A DNA stretch of 64,000 nucleotides from Vicia villosa (lineage: Eukaryota; Streptophyta; Magnoliopsida; Fabales; Fabaceae): NCBI RefSeq assembly GCF_029867415.1, contig NC_081185.1, positions 113,753,466 to 113,817,465 of the forward strand. The letters are read 5' to 3'. The notes below the pieces were generated by a model. That model saw only the letters and a program-made list of their open reading frames with translations, was not told the origin of the DNA and ran no database searches. A program made the translations under genes and the position numbers. This document shows, piece by piece, positions 22,176 through 31,907 of this stretch; position 1 is the first letter of the stretch, and the number at the start of each line of letters is the position of its first letter.

Positions 22176-22530
22176 TTAGACAGCGCTTAAAGAGAAAAGC
22201 GTTGTCTGAAGTGGGGAAAAGTGCTGCCTAAAGAGGGGAATAGACAGCGCTTTTAAGAAAGCGCTGTCTAAAGTGATGCCTAAAAGATGATCAAAAGCAC
22301 TGTCTAATGAAAAAGCGCTGCTAAAGGGGTACTGACAAAAGCGCTGTCTAATGCAAAAGCGCTGTCTAAAGTGGACATATAGCAGCGCTTTTAAAGTCAA
22401 AAGGCTGCCTAAAGGGGGTCTTTAGCAGCGCTTTCAAGGTGAAAAAAAGCGCTGCCTTTACCTACGGCAGCGGGGGAATAGACAGCGCTTTAAAGCGCTG
22501 CCTAAAGTAAAAAAAAGCGCTGTCTTTTTA
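22176..22530. repeat. CACTA right subterminal AGCGCT array
   Basis: Over a dozen agcgct or agtgct cores such as 'gacagcgctt', 'aaagcgctgtctaaa' in both orientations. Same motif and phrase 'tagacagcgctttt' as the left array, confirming the two ends belong together. Confidence 0.88.
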
Positions 22531-22546
22531 CTTGTTTGGCGTAGTG

Positions 22547-23524
22547 AAGGTGGCGGGGGCATTACATAATCCAAATGGCATTCTTTTGTATGCAAAAATG
22601 TCCGAACGGACATGTGAAAGCTGTCTTTTCATGGTCTTATGGGTTTACCACAATCTGATTATACCCTGAATACCCATCCAAGAAGCAATAATAATTCTGC
22701 CCCGATAACCTCTCAAGCATTTGATCCATGAATGGCAGAGGGAAGTGATATTTTCTCGTAGCTTTGTTGAGTGTACGATAATCGATACAAATTCTCAACC
22801 CTGTTACAGTTCTTGTAGGTATCAGTTCATTCTTCTCATTATGGATGACTGTCATTCCACCCTTCTTAGGAACAACTTGCACTGGACTCACCCAAGCACT
22901 ATCAGAGATTGGATATATCATTTCTGCCTCTAATAGTTTCACAACCTCTTTTCTCACTACCTCTTTCATCGTTGGATTTAATCTTCGTTGTGGTTGCGCT
23001 ACCAGCTTGAATTCCTCTTCCAACATGATCTTGTGCATGCAATAAGCGGGGCTTATACCTTTTAGATCGGCTAAGACCCACCCAATTGCCTCTTTATTTT
23101 TCTTGAGAACTTGGAGAAGTCTTGACTCTTCGTGTGTTGTTAATTGTGCACTAATGATGATTGGCTTCTGACCTTCCTCGTCTAAAAAAACATATTTCAG
23201 ATAAGATGGGAGCATCTTTAACTCAATCTTTGACTCTTTTACTTCTTTTTGCACTTCCAATTCTTCAATCTTGTCATTTTTTATATTCGTGCCTCCACCT
23301 TTTTCAAGCTCTTTTAAAAATACTTCGATTTCTTTTTCTTCTTCTTGAGTGAGCATGTTAAAAGAATAAATAAGAGATCTCTCTAATGGGCTAGAGATAT
23401 GGATTTGATTTGCAACTTCTCTGACAACCTCTTCGGTAACATCTATTCGGAAACAATCATGTTTGTCTTTGGGTTGTTTCATTGCCTCGAAAAGATTAAA
23501 GCACACCTCTTCATATTTCACTCT
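22547..23524 (-). pseudogene. gypsy linker and reverse transcriptase fragment
   Basis: The minus strand opens with KYEEVCFNLFEAMKQP (protease-RT linker), then EAIGWVLADLKGISPAYCMH, WVSPVQVVPKKGGMTVI, GLRICIDYRTLNKATRKYHF and FLDGYSGYNQI, typical of the fingers and palm of Athila/Tat-type reverse transcriptases. The frame then shifts (a stop after VVNP), and MPFGLCNAPAT-like coding runs to the CACTA target site at 22549. The catalytic YxDD block is on neither side. Bordered on the right by the solo LTR at 23525. Confidence 0.88.
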
Positions 23525-26500
23525 TGTAGCTGTAAAAAAATACCCGACGTGTTCAAACACATCGAAATACAACAGAGTCGCCACCAAACTTTATTTATTC
23601 CAAAAAAGGAAAGGAAAAATATCGATAAAACCCACAAATTAAAAATAAATGGATAAGATGGTCATCGCAACCAAATTTAGGTTCGAGAGTCGGTTAAGCA
23701 AGGGGAAGGTATTAGCACCCCTCACCTCCATTGTACTCGATGGAACCCATTTAGTTAGTTTTGTGTTTGAGTGTTAGTGTGATGTTTGCGTTCTTTTGTT
23801 TATTAATCGAGAAACTAGAGAAGAAAGGGTTTTAGTGTTTTTTATTATTGTGAGGAAAAAGAAATGATTTTTTATTATTATGCTCGCCAAGACGTTTGTA
23901 TCTTGTGCCTATGTATTCCCTAATGCAATGGGAAAGTCAGAGCAATCGTAGTTCGGGCGAAGAACCACGAAAAGTTTGTTGGTTGATTTTAGCGAGAGGT
24001 ACTCGATCGCTTTCAAATGGAGACAATACTACGCTCACATGGATAAGAGATCACTACAAGAATGGATGACTAAATTAAGAGTAAGACGAGATTTTGATCA
24101 TCATCGCATTCGAGTGGAAGATATTCGATCTTCACATGTGGAAGTATGTTCGCATAAGAAATGAATAAGTGTCACGTTTATAAAAAGAGATTATTTTAAG
24201 ATGAAAGAGCCATAAGGCAAATAGATTTGAATGAAATCGAGACTGTATTTCTTGAAAGGATGTTTAGTGAACACTTTGAGCATAGGTGTGCACCTAGCGC
24301 GTTGTTAACCCAAGATATTCAAAAGGTGTTCACCAATTGTCACTTGTTATCCACATTGGTAAAAGAGGATATTTGCGTACTTTTAGTAAAGGATTGAGCA
24401 TAGGTGTTCACCTAGCGCGTCTTTACCCAAGGTATTCAACAGGAGCGAGTCTCATTGTCACTTGTTGTCCTTGTTAATTAATGTATTTTAATTCAAAAGA
24501 TCATGGTATTCAAGAGGTGTTCACCCCTTGTCACTTAACCTCTCGGTTTGATTAATGTGTTTTAATTCAAAAGATCAAGGTATTCAAGAAGTGTTCACCT
24601 CTTGTCATTTGATCTCTTGGGTTAATTAATGTATTTTAATTCAAAAGATCAAGGTATTCAAGAGGTGTTCACCCCTTGTCACTTAACCTCTCGGTTTGAT
24701 TAATGTTTTTTATTTCAAAAGATCAAGGTATTCAAGAAGTGTTCACCTCTTGTCATTTGATTTCTTGGGTTAATTAATGTATTTTAATTCAAAAGATCAA
24801 GGTATTCAAGAGGTGTTCACCCCTTGTCACTTAACCTCTCGGTTTGATTAATGTGTTTTAATTCGAAAGATCAATGTATTCAAGAAGTGTTCACCTCTTG
24901 TCACTTGATCTCTTGGTTTGATTAATGTGTTTTAATTCAAAAGATCAAAGGTATTCAAGAGGTGTTCACCCCTTGTCACTCGATCTTTCGGTATGGTTAA
25001 AAAGATTTTTGTGAAGAAGAAACTCGACGTTGGATCGAGAAATTTATTGTAACGACTTGGCGTTGGACGAGGGTTTATTATTCTTTTTTCGATTGGGATT
25101 AATCTAATTTTATTTTTATTTTTAATAAAATAAGATAAAATAAAAGTCTAATTCAAATATAATATAAAAAAAAAAAAGAAACTATGATTAAATATTTTTG
25201 TATTTTTTCAATCAACATAAAAAACAATAACATGAATATTAAACAAAAGTAATAGAAACAAAACAAAATTACTAATGGGCTAAAAGAGAAAAATAAAAGG
25301 GGGGTGATATAAAAGAAAATCGGTGGTGTAAGGGAGTTCAGGGTGGAATTTCGGTTGGGCTTCAGAATGTAACACCCAGGTCCAAATCAATACAAAAACT
25401 ATCAACACAAAAGGAGTGTTTACGCAATCATGGGGTGTATGGGTTGGAAATTCGATGGGCCGAAGAAGCATGAGGCCCACAACAAAAAATTGAAAAAACA
25501 AGTAAACCCTAAAAAAAGACTAAGGGAGTCCGTCTCTTTCGTTTCTCTTTCTCTATTCAGTTCTCTCTCTGCTTATTTCGCTTATTTCACGTTCCAGATC
25601 AAATCCCTATGTTCGTACAATCTTCAACCTCACAATAACAACAACAAACTAGTTCCTCTTCCTGACTCGGTTTTCGGAAACAAAAACAAATTATATCTCC
25701 TTCCCTCGTATCACTCTCTCATGGATGCAGAGCTTTGAACTCTGTTCTCTCTCAATCTCTCGGTTGTTCATCATCTTTCACCGAAATAACATCAACAACA
25801 AAATCATCGGCCTCTCGTCTCTCTAGATCTCTCAAACTCGTCCCTCGTGTTTCTCACGGACTCTCATAAACCCAATCAGCAAACAAGAAAAACTTGCAAT
25901 TTAGACAATCAAACACAATAAACCCTAATCCCCAGCAAGAAACCTAATCCCCGAATTCAATTGGTGTGATTCGGTCGCAAGGTTATGTGATTTTGACCAT
26001 TTACAGAAGCTATTCATTGACCTTTTTTGGATGCAGGTCATGTTTAGCCAATTTGATGAACATTTTGGCATTTTTTGGACAGATGGTTGTTGTTTTGGGT
26101 TGGTTGGAGCAGTTTCTTGGACCATTTATTTGCTTGGAGGTGAAAAACGAGAACGTGATCCACAATGCTGGGACCACAACAAAAGACAAAACCAACTTGG
26201 GCCTTTTTTTAAAAAAATAAATAAATGGGCCTAAACTATAAATAAATAAACTTTAAACTTCTATTACTTTTTATTTGATTAATAAAAAAGAAACTAAAAT
26301 AAACTTTAAACTAAAAATAAAAATAAAAAGATAAATAAACTTAATGATCTAAAACTAATTTTTTTATATTTTTTATAAATGAAATTAAACTAAAAATTAA
26401 AACATGCAAAAATGCAAATGAAAGCTATTTTTGTTGACTTTAATAAAAAGTCAATCTTTTTTCAAGATATGCAAAAATGCGACGATTGAACTATGAATGC

Positions 26501-26566
26501 ACATGAAATACGAGCGCGACATGCCTAAATGAATAAAATCGGTAGGACAAAAATTGGGGTGCAACA
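23525..26566 (-). repeat. Solo LTR (Ogre-like gypsy), 3042 bp, 5-bp TSD
   Basis: On the minus strand it starts TGTTGCACCCCAATTTTTG and ends ...ACAGCTACA. It is flanked by ACTCT at 23520-23524 and 26567-26571 (plus strand), and gypsy protease/linker coding is continuous without it. There is no internal region, primer site or second LTR, so it is the product of LTR-LTR recombination. The phrase 'gtgctaataccttcccctt' (minus strand, near 23700) is typical of Ogre-like legume LTRs. It contains the 74-bp tandem array below and an 800-base transcript-leader-like part (25420-26230). Confidence 0.88.
24240..25000. repeat. 74-bp tandem array with alternating A/B units
   Basis: Seven monomers start 'aagatca' at 24498, 24571, 24645, 24719, 24793, 24867 and 24941, a period of 74 (once 73). 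Units alternate between 'caagaggtgttcacccctt' and 'caagaagtgttcacctctt', giving a 148-bp higher-order repeat. Left of it, 24240-24480 holds two more diverged relatives containing gcataggtgt(g/t)cacctagcgcgt. Confidence 0.92.
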
Positions 26567-26755
26567 ACTCTCAACTTCATTATGCCATCATCAATATCTA
26601 TCATCATTCTCGCTGTTTTCATGAATGGTCGTCCAAGAATGATAGGTGACTTCTTGTCTTCTTCCATGTCGATCACAACAAAATTTACCGAAAACAAAAA
26701 TTTGTCCACTTTCACTAACATGTCTTGCGCAACTCCATGAGGGAGAGTGTAACAT
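26567..26755 (-). pseudogene. gypsy aspartic protease fragment
   Basis: The minus strand encodes GVAQDMLVKVDKFLFSVNFV, then DKKSPIILGRPFMKTARMMI and GIMKLRV, the C-terminal half of a retroviral-type protease. It joins across the solo LTR to the linker at 23519. The active-site DSG part is missing; similarity ends near 26755 at unrelated AT-rich DNA. Confidence 0.82.
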
Positions 26756-27649
26756 AAAATGTAAAAAACCAAATCAAACTAAGATGTCAGTAGACTTGTT
26801 CTAATTATACTCATTTTGATTTGTTCTAATTATACTCCTTTTGATTTATTTTGATTATTTTGCTTCGCCTCCAATACTTTCTGCATCCCATTTCTCCATT
26901 GTATCTAAATAACATAAGACCAAAACAACATAAGGAAAAAATATGAAAAATAAAACTCATCAAAACCAAAACAATAACAAATAAACAACATCAATGAACA
27001 ACATACGATCATCACCGTCGCGCTTATCACTATGTCAATTCATTCTCCTTCATTTGAACATTCAAAAATCATTCAAAAATTTGCATTTGAAGTCCTTAGC
27101 ACACTGACCTAATTTAAAAAACTCACACAATATTGACTTGGGAAACACCTAACAAAATCGAGATACATTAGTTCCTAGCAACACTGAATAACAAAAACCC
27201 ATTAGCTATAATCCCAAAAAATATTACACAGTGAAATGATTACCAGTTGAAACTTTAGTCTGACTGGCAACAATTTTGAATAAATTATTCTGCTCCTTCT
27301 CTTTAGCCATCTTTTCCTCCCTATTTTTTCGGTTACAATCAATACATATCAGAAAACTCATTGGAAAACATTACTAAAAACACTAAAATTAAACAAAATT
27401 GATTAACAATAATTAAAAATACTACTTTTGCATCGACTTTGGGGCTGATTTTTGGCTACACGAAAGACTTAAGATTCTGAACATATTTCTGAACTGCTTT
27501 GCTTTTGTTTTTGTTTTGGAGATTAAAAATAGAATCCATAATCAAGTAAGGAGAAGAATTGGCAGATATGATGTAGAGAGAGAAAGAGATTTATAACAGA
27601 AATAGAAACTGAAGATTGAAAGGAGGACTGAATGAGATTCATATATAAC
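26756..27649. other. AT-rich intergenic sequence
   Basis: Contains a short direct repeat (ttgttctaattatactc at about 26798 and 26823). No gene, element end or conserved motif recognised. Confidence 0.5.
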
Positions 27650-27699
27650 TTACCTTACCGAAGTGAATCTAATTTGTCCAACCCTCCCTTCCCTTTCAG

Positions 27700-28000
27700 A
27701 TCCCTGGACTGAATGTGGATTGTAACTGGAGGCCACCTCCTTAAAAGTGTGTGTTGAATTGTTCAAACCAAACTTTAAATTGATAATCCCATTGAGAGCT
27801 ACGAAAATACTTGAATTTTTTAGTTGTACTTGTGGTCGGGTTTTATAAACTGAGGCAGTACTCTTCAAACTCACAAGTAAAAGAAGAACTAGACAAATAA
27901 ATCAATCTATTGCAAATATCAACTATACGAGAGCCTTCTTTTTCGTTCAAAAAATAGTAAGGATCGATGGAAATGGTGAACATGGGTTCCTCATGCATGT
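27700..28000 (-). pseudogene. F-box/FBA gene remnant
   Basis: The minus strand reads LNGIINLKFGLNNSTHTFKE then VASSYNPHSVQ, matching the FBA 'FGYDNSTDTYKVVASRY' block, followed upstream by the 27865-27930 block shared with 5985-6060 and 11490-11570. No F-box. 28001-28250 continues as the duplicated downstream flank (for example gaggtttttgaatatgcaaa, also at 6509 and 12211). Confidence 0.6.
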
Positions 28001-28250
28001 AGTTCAAGCACAAAATCATACTAAACTATAATCATGAATTGAACCTCCTATGACTATAGCGCCACCAAAGTTATTCAATTTAAATCTTTCTCAAGATAGG
28101 TGGCCTATTACCCATAGATTTACTTTAACACTTGTTATTACACTACAGATGTAGAATTCCTACTACAACATATACAAGTTAATAAACATTGGAATGCAAT
28201 AATTATCATATGCCTCGGCCTTTAAAAGAGGTTTTTGAATATGCAAACCA

Positions 28251-29080
28251 AGATGAAAAGCCAACATATAAGTGATAAACATAGATTTATTAAAAGAAAA
28301 AAAGTACTTATAATTTAATGGAAAAAGAAGAAATTTACGGTCAAGAATTAGAGAATGAGGAGAGTTATTCATGTAGGTTATTCTTATAACAAGTGTTCCA
28401 ATTGATGTGCATTGGAAAATATGAGGGACTTTAATAATGAGAATGAAGCGCTGGAAGTGATGAGATGTCAAAATACTTTATTTCACGCGTGAAATAATAT
28501 CCGGGGAAAACCAATGGTCCAGTTATTATTAAACAATCTACAAATTAATTAGTTAGAAGTAATAATAATTTAAAATTGGAAATTACTAAGCTGCCCATGA
28601 AAACACTTTTAAAATTGATCTGGTTAGGATAATAAAGTACTTTTAATAGTAATTAGTTTTTATATATTAAAATAGATGTCATAATCATTTTTAAAAAATT
28701 ACTTTTATAATTTGTGACAAATAAATTATTATAAAATTAAATTTTTATTTAATCTCTTTATTCATTATTTATAACAAATTACATTTAAGTTATTCTTTAT
28801 TAATAATAATTTACTTTAATTACATTATAACTATATTATGAATAAACATCCTTTTAAAATAAAATCAAAAGAACTCTTGGGATTTTAATTAATTCGAATA
28901 TACATATCTGAATTAACCAATATTCAAAATTTTTTTTGGAGGAATTCGGATATGTATATTCAAATTAATTAATATTTCAAATTTTTTTTAGATACTTTCA
29001 AATATATAGTTGAAGGGTATTTTAGAATTTTTATGAGTAATTTTCACCGTATGCAATGAGAAAATTAGTAGGGATTAGTT
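28251..29080. other. AT-rich sequence with a small inverted repeat
   Basis: At about 28885-28975 'aattcgaatatacatatctg' faces an inverted copy 'cggatatgtatattcaaatt', about 28-bp arms with a 35-base loop. Otherwise low complexity with no gene seen. Confidence 0.5.
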
Positions 29081-29565
29081 TCATTTGAAAATTTGGGTTA
29101 AGCCCATTTTGTATTTGGTTGAGGCCCAATAAAACCCTACTTGCCAATTTAAAAAGATGTTTGCATTCATCGATGAGGGGGAGACGGCATTGACTATTAG
29201 CGACTGTTCATTTCATGAACAGAAACCTTCACTCACCTCACCATAAACTTTCCACAACAATATCCATTCAATACACTATCATCTTTTCTTCCTCTTCACT
29301 GAAACAACCACCAACACAAACACATTCACACTTCAGTCCCGGATTCGTACACGGAAACGACAACCTCTTGCTCACTCTCCACCCTCCAACTGAAGCAACA
29401 CACACCTCCTGCAACTCACCCTCCATTACTTCAACAACAACTTAAGATGAGAGGAGAAGTGGAACAAGACCGCACATCCTCCACGAACGGGTTCTCAGCG
29501 ACGTAAAGCCAAACGCATTGCCACCGGTTTGAACATCATCCTTTTTTACTCTGTTTGCATTTTAC

Positions 29566-29598
29566 ATTCTTCTTCTTCTTCTTCTTCTTCTTCTTCTG
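29566..29598. repeat. (CTT)n microsatellite
   Basis: About eleven uninterrupted CTT/TTC units. Confidence 0.9.
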
Positions 29599-30468
29599 CT
29601 TTTTGTTTGAAATATTGAACTTGTTTTGTTTTGTTTGAAATTTGAAGAAGTGTTGTTAGTTAAGATTTGGTCTTATACTTGCTTTGTTGAAAATCTAAAG
29701 AGTTAAAGAAAGTTGGATCTAGTTTGGTTGAAATATTGAAAAGTGGAAAAAGAAATTGAGGAAGAAGGTTTGGAATGTGAAGAGATGGTAGTACTGGTTT
29801 TCATTATTTGCTAGTTTATTTCTTTTATTTATTTATTTCTTAATAATAATAATAATGCATGCCACATGTTTATATTTGATTGGTTGGGAAATAATGTTTT
29901 ATTTTATTTTTTTTTGTAAAATCTTGGTATCCGACCTCACGTGAGAATGAATAGTATTAAAACCGGATACTTGAAATTTTCTCATTTTAGTTATTTGGTT
30001 TCTTTTGTTTTATTTTTATTTTTTAATCAACTAATTAAATCACATGTATCTAGATTATCATTCAATGTTATTTGTTTTACTTATTTTTAATCAACTAATT
30101 AAATCATATGTCACTGCATTATCATTCAATGTTATGGTCTTTAGGGACTTTGGAGTTAAAGGTTTTTTCTATTTTTCTTTTATTATTTATTTATTTTGAG
30201 TAAACAAAATATAATAACAAAAAATTTGATATGTTTTTCTTATTTTTAAAGATTGGAAGAGTGGATGAGATTTTGTTTTTGCCTATTTTTTTAGCCTATT
30301 TTATATTTTTATTTTATTTTATTTCTTATTTAAATTATTATTTGTTTGATTTATCTATTTTATATTATTTCTCTTTTTTTCCTTCATAAAAATCAATAAA
30401 AAATCAAAAAAATATTTTCTTTAATTTTCAAGATTTTTATTTAACTAAACTAATTAAATTATTAATTA

Positions 30469-30757
30469 ATCCCTCCGTTCTAAAATAAGTGTCATAGTTG
30501 ACAATTCACACAAATTAAGAAAATATAATAGATGAAAGATAGAGAATGACAATTTTATCAAATTATTTTTATTTGTTATTGGTGTAATCTTATCATCATT
30601 AATGTAGTGTGAGAGAAAGAGTAAATGAAGAGTATTAATTAGAGGGTTTAATTGGATTTTAAAAATTTAAAATTGTATTGGAAATTAAAAGTGACAATTA
30701 GTTTGGGACAAATAATTTTTACAATTGTGACATTTATTTTAGGATAGAGAGAATAGT
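30469..30757. mobile_element. Stowaway-like MITE
   Basis: The left end ccctccgttctaaaataagt and the inverse of the right end, ctctctatcctaaaataaat, form loosely matching terminal repeats of the 'CTCCCTCCGT' type typical of Tc1/mariner Stowaway MITEs. About 290 bp, no coding. The TA target duplication is not distinguishable in AT-rich flanks. Confidence 0.7.
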
Positions 30758-31290
30758 TTTTTTAAATAACCATATTGAACTTAATTAATCCTCTTATTTG
30801 CTATGTTTGTTTAAATTTATCTTATGGATTTTCAAGTGCTTATACTTTCATATTCATCTTATTTGCTTGCTTGTTTAAATCGAAGGAAAGTGATTGATTT
30901 TTTTTTTTTTTTTGTGACTATTTTGTCATGTTTTAGTCTTGACTTGTATGTCTATTGTTTTCTTTGCTCATCTTTATTGTATACTTAATTCTTATCTCCC
31001 CAACCATTTTGCAAATAAACCTTTTAAACAAAAATACAAGGATATTAAAAGAGATATCTGTAGAGTATTATAGATACATAGAGTGTTAATATTTTTTTTT
31101 TGTATAATCAACCTTCATACTTTAGATATCTTTATTGCATTATTGTTGCTTTACTTTTAGTTTTTGCTTCATACTTTGCATGTTTATTTTGGGTTTTTAT
31201 TCGCTCTTTTCTCATTCCCTTGAAAACAACAAAGCGTAGTGGCGATTTTCACTATATGAGTCACGTCAATCAATGACTTGATCTCAATTT

Positions 31291-31907
31291 TTTCCCGCTA
31301 TAGTCAAAGCAAAAACATATTTTTAGGTAATAATTGGAGGTTATGGAGAACTTGAGGGTTGATATTTCTCTAATCGACCCTTAAACTCGTGATCCTTCCG
31401 TCTTTTCTCCACTAGAACTTGGGGGTTGATCATCCCTCCTTAAGGTGATATATTTGTGGAAAACAAGTGACCATAATCATCGAGATCCTATTCCATGGAC
31501 GCAACCCGAAATGCCTTGCCACCCCTACCACTAACAATTGAAGAAACTCCAATAGGAACTCTTCGACATATGATTTGAGGAATTCATTCAATATTCCTCT
31601 TCTTATTCTTGCTTCTATTGCGTCAATTCTTTCATTAATATTGAACCTCATTATAGTTGATACTTCATTGACAATTCTATAGGTTGGAGTGGTTTTAGAT
31701 TACAATTTTAGTCGTTACGATTCTCGCCTAGTGTTGCGATTTTGGGTATTGCAATTGCTACAATGCTCCGACCGTTCTAGGGGTAAATTTTTTTTAGAGG
31801 GGTTTTAAATACAATGTTGAAAAACAACTTACTAGTAAGTTGTTGATTCATTGTGGTTGCGGAAAAAATTCATGGATCGAATAATGATAAAATTTGTAAA
31901 TCCAAGA
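31291..31907. other. Unassigned sequence, retroelement-like
   Basis: A 73-codon minus-strand ORF (31430-31651) begins MRFNINERIDAIEARIRRGI, reminiscent of gag N-termini but too short to assign. 31700-31770 has phrases (tgcgattttgggtattgca, attgctacaatgctccg) seen in legume transposons. No firm call. Confidence 0.35.

Larger units (their letters stand above)
16076..22546. mobile_element. Non-autonomous CACTA (En/Spm) transposon with captured genes
   Basis: The ends are CACTACACCAAAAAGGAC at 16076 and, on the other strand at 22546, CACTACGCCAAACAAG. The 3-bp target duplication AAG lies at 16073-16075 and 22547-22549, interrupting a gypsy reverse transcriptase codon series that is continuous without the insert. 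Both subterminal regions carry many copies of an AGCGCT-centred motif. No CACTA transposase (TnpD/TnpA-like) is seen. The 6471-bp interior holds exon-intron pieces of at least five unrelated host genes (RPT6, an SMXL gene on the opposite strand, a kinesin-7, a stomatin-like protein, DCAF1). Confidence 0.93.
15588..26755 (-). mobile_element. Decayed gypsy pol element, split by a CACTA and a solo LTR
   Basis: Three minus-strand coding blocks join into one element once the two insertions are removed: protease end (26572-26755), linker and reverse transcriptase (22547-23519), and RNase H region (15588-16075). Sequence continuity is exact across both target duplications: AAG for the CACTA and ACTCT for the solo LTR. 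The element lacks gag, integrase and its own LTRs here and is truncated at both sides. Confidence 0.85.
29081..31290 (+). repeat. Probable Ogre-like LTR remnant
   Basis: 29081-29520 resembles the transcribed leader of such LTRs (gcccattttg, tgaggcccaataaaaccct, C-rich short-exon-like sequence). 31050-31100 has 'ctgtagagtattatagatac', the conserved phrase near the 3' end of Ogre-type LTRs, present also at 47670-47700 in the complete solo LTR. Neither end nor a target duplication could be fixed, so limits are approximate. Confidence 0.45.

Noticed and set aside
24240..25000. CRISPR-like array
   Set aside because: Regular 74-bp units without unique spacers; this is a tandem repeat in a plant LTR.
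25430..25738. 102-codon ORF on the plus strand
   Set aside because: It is inside the minus-strand solo LTR; low-complexity Ser/Leu-rich content and no family match.
29215..29445. 76-codon Ser/Thr/Pro-rich ORF
   Set aside because: It lies in the leader-like portion of a probable Ogre LTR and has only low-complexity content.
31430..31651. Gag-like protein
   Set aside because: Only the first 30 residues look gag-like; too short and isolated to call a gene.
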